Part shown: in pieces, positions 14,529 to 14,997 of the stretch
Layout of the letters: each line of letters starts with the position of its first letter
Numbering within the stretch: position 1 is the first letter of the stretch
Origin: Pelagophyceae sp. CCMP2097
Taxonomy: Eukaryota; Sar; Pelagophyceae
Assembly (NCBI GenBank): GCA_026770575.1
Contig: MU657297.1
Coordinates: 49,328-64,324, forward strand
Length of the DNA stretch: 14,997 bases
Direction: 5' to 3'
Program-made: the position numbers and the translations under genes
The notes under the pieces: model-generated
Databases searched by the model: none
What the model was told of the DNA's origin: nothing
Seen by the model: only the letters and a program-made list of their open reading frames with translations

Positions 14529-14997
14529 GACGCCGAGGACGGCATCGCGACGATGGTCTGCCTGGCCTGCGACAAGAACCGGAAGCGGAAGTGCACCTGC
14601 AACAAGAAGCGGCCGTACAGCCGCGTCGGCCAAGCGAGCGCCGCGGCCATGCTCGAGGACCTGCCGGCCCCGCCCGCGAAGCAGGCGCGGACGCCGCGGG
14701 CCGAGCTCCCTCCGCGCGTCGCCGCGCTGACGTGCCGCCACGGCTTGGGGCTGGACTGCCGCGCGTGCTCCGAGCAACAATACCAGCACGGGATACTCAT
14801 CTCGGGGAGCTGTGGCGCCTGCGACCAGACGGCTGCCGCGGCATCGCTAGCGCCGGCGCCGGCCGCGGCCGCGGCCGCGGCCGTCTCACGGCCCGGCGCG
14901 GCCGTGCCGGGCGAGGCCGCGCCCGTCGCACGGCCCATCGCGGCCTCGCCGGCCACCGCACCGGCCGCGGCCGCGCCAGTCACCGCGGCCGCGGCCG
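14529..14997 (+). CDS. Cys-rich, Ala/Pro-rich protein, 3' end beyond window
   Basis: The frame is open from 14529 to the window edge. If translation starts locally, Met at 14553 gives at least 148 residues; an in-frame TAG at 14526-14528 lies just upstream, but it sits in a TAG|G context like the introns here, so it may be a splice acceptor. From that Met, cysteines occur as C3xxC6, C14xC16, C61xH63, C69xxC72 and C87xxC90, a pattern that suggests zinc binding. They are interleaved with a basic patch (DKNRKRKCTCNKKRPYSR) and followed from about residue 93 by a low-complexity Ala/Pro/Val segment. I do not recognise the family; a DNA- or RNA-associated zinc protein is a guess. The GC-rich alanine-coding repeats (GCGGCC) increase toward the edge. 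Confidence 0.6.

Overview
The window looks like nuclear DNA of a GC-rich, gene-dense eukaryotic microalga. The left 9.2 kb carries long, alanine-rich, high-GC reading frames separated by less than about 400 bp. Several are interrupted by very short introns (43-119 nt) with GT starts and AG|G ends, mostly TAG|G. One protein begins with a signal-peptide-like leader followed by a transit-like stretch, as plastid proteins of heterokont algae do. A pelagophyte-like stramenopile is my best guess, but this is inference and other chlorophyll-c or prasinophyte algae are not excluded.

Gene block (about 280-9240). A three-exon glutathione S-transferase-like gene with a CPYC active site (minus) is divergent from a fatty-acid-hydroxylase/sterol-desaturase family membrane enzyme (plus), with a 177-bp shared promoter region. 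The desaturase is convergent with an unrecognised coiled-coil-tailed protein (minus). Next, on the minus strand, come a three-exon fusion of an RGG/Lys-Gly-rich tract, a La-type RNA-binding domain and an RNase D-like DEDDy 3'-5' exonuclease, with a mitochondrial-type leader, and an armadillo-like helical repeat protein with an F-box-like start and an acidic tail. The two outer ends of the block carry inverted copies of the same ~130-bp repeat (1-127 and 9518-9650).

Repeat-rich half (about 9370-14270). This holds a GTGAAT-rich patch, an imperfect ~180-bp-arm foldback (9898-10359), a 552-bp TA-flanked MITE (10458-11009) abutting a 168-bp MITE that shares its TA (11012-11179), a short broken F-box/WD40-like gene (11868-12146), and a tandem run of tRNA-tail-like repeats containing a pol III B-box-like sequence. 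One of those repeats is split by a second, inverted copy of the 552-bp MITE; an uninterrupted sister repeat supplies the pre-insertion site and shows a TA duplication.

Right end (about 14276-14997). A cysteine-rich, alanine/proline-rich protein gene starts on the plus strand and runs out of the window, probably with an upstream exon. I see no obvious shared pathway linking the genes; the defined biology here is the RNA-exonuclease fusion, the organellar-type GST, and a well-resolved record of mobile-element insertion.
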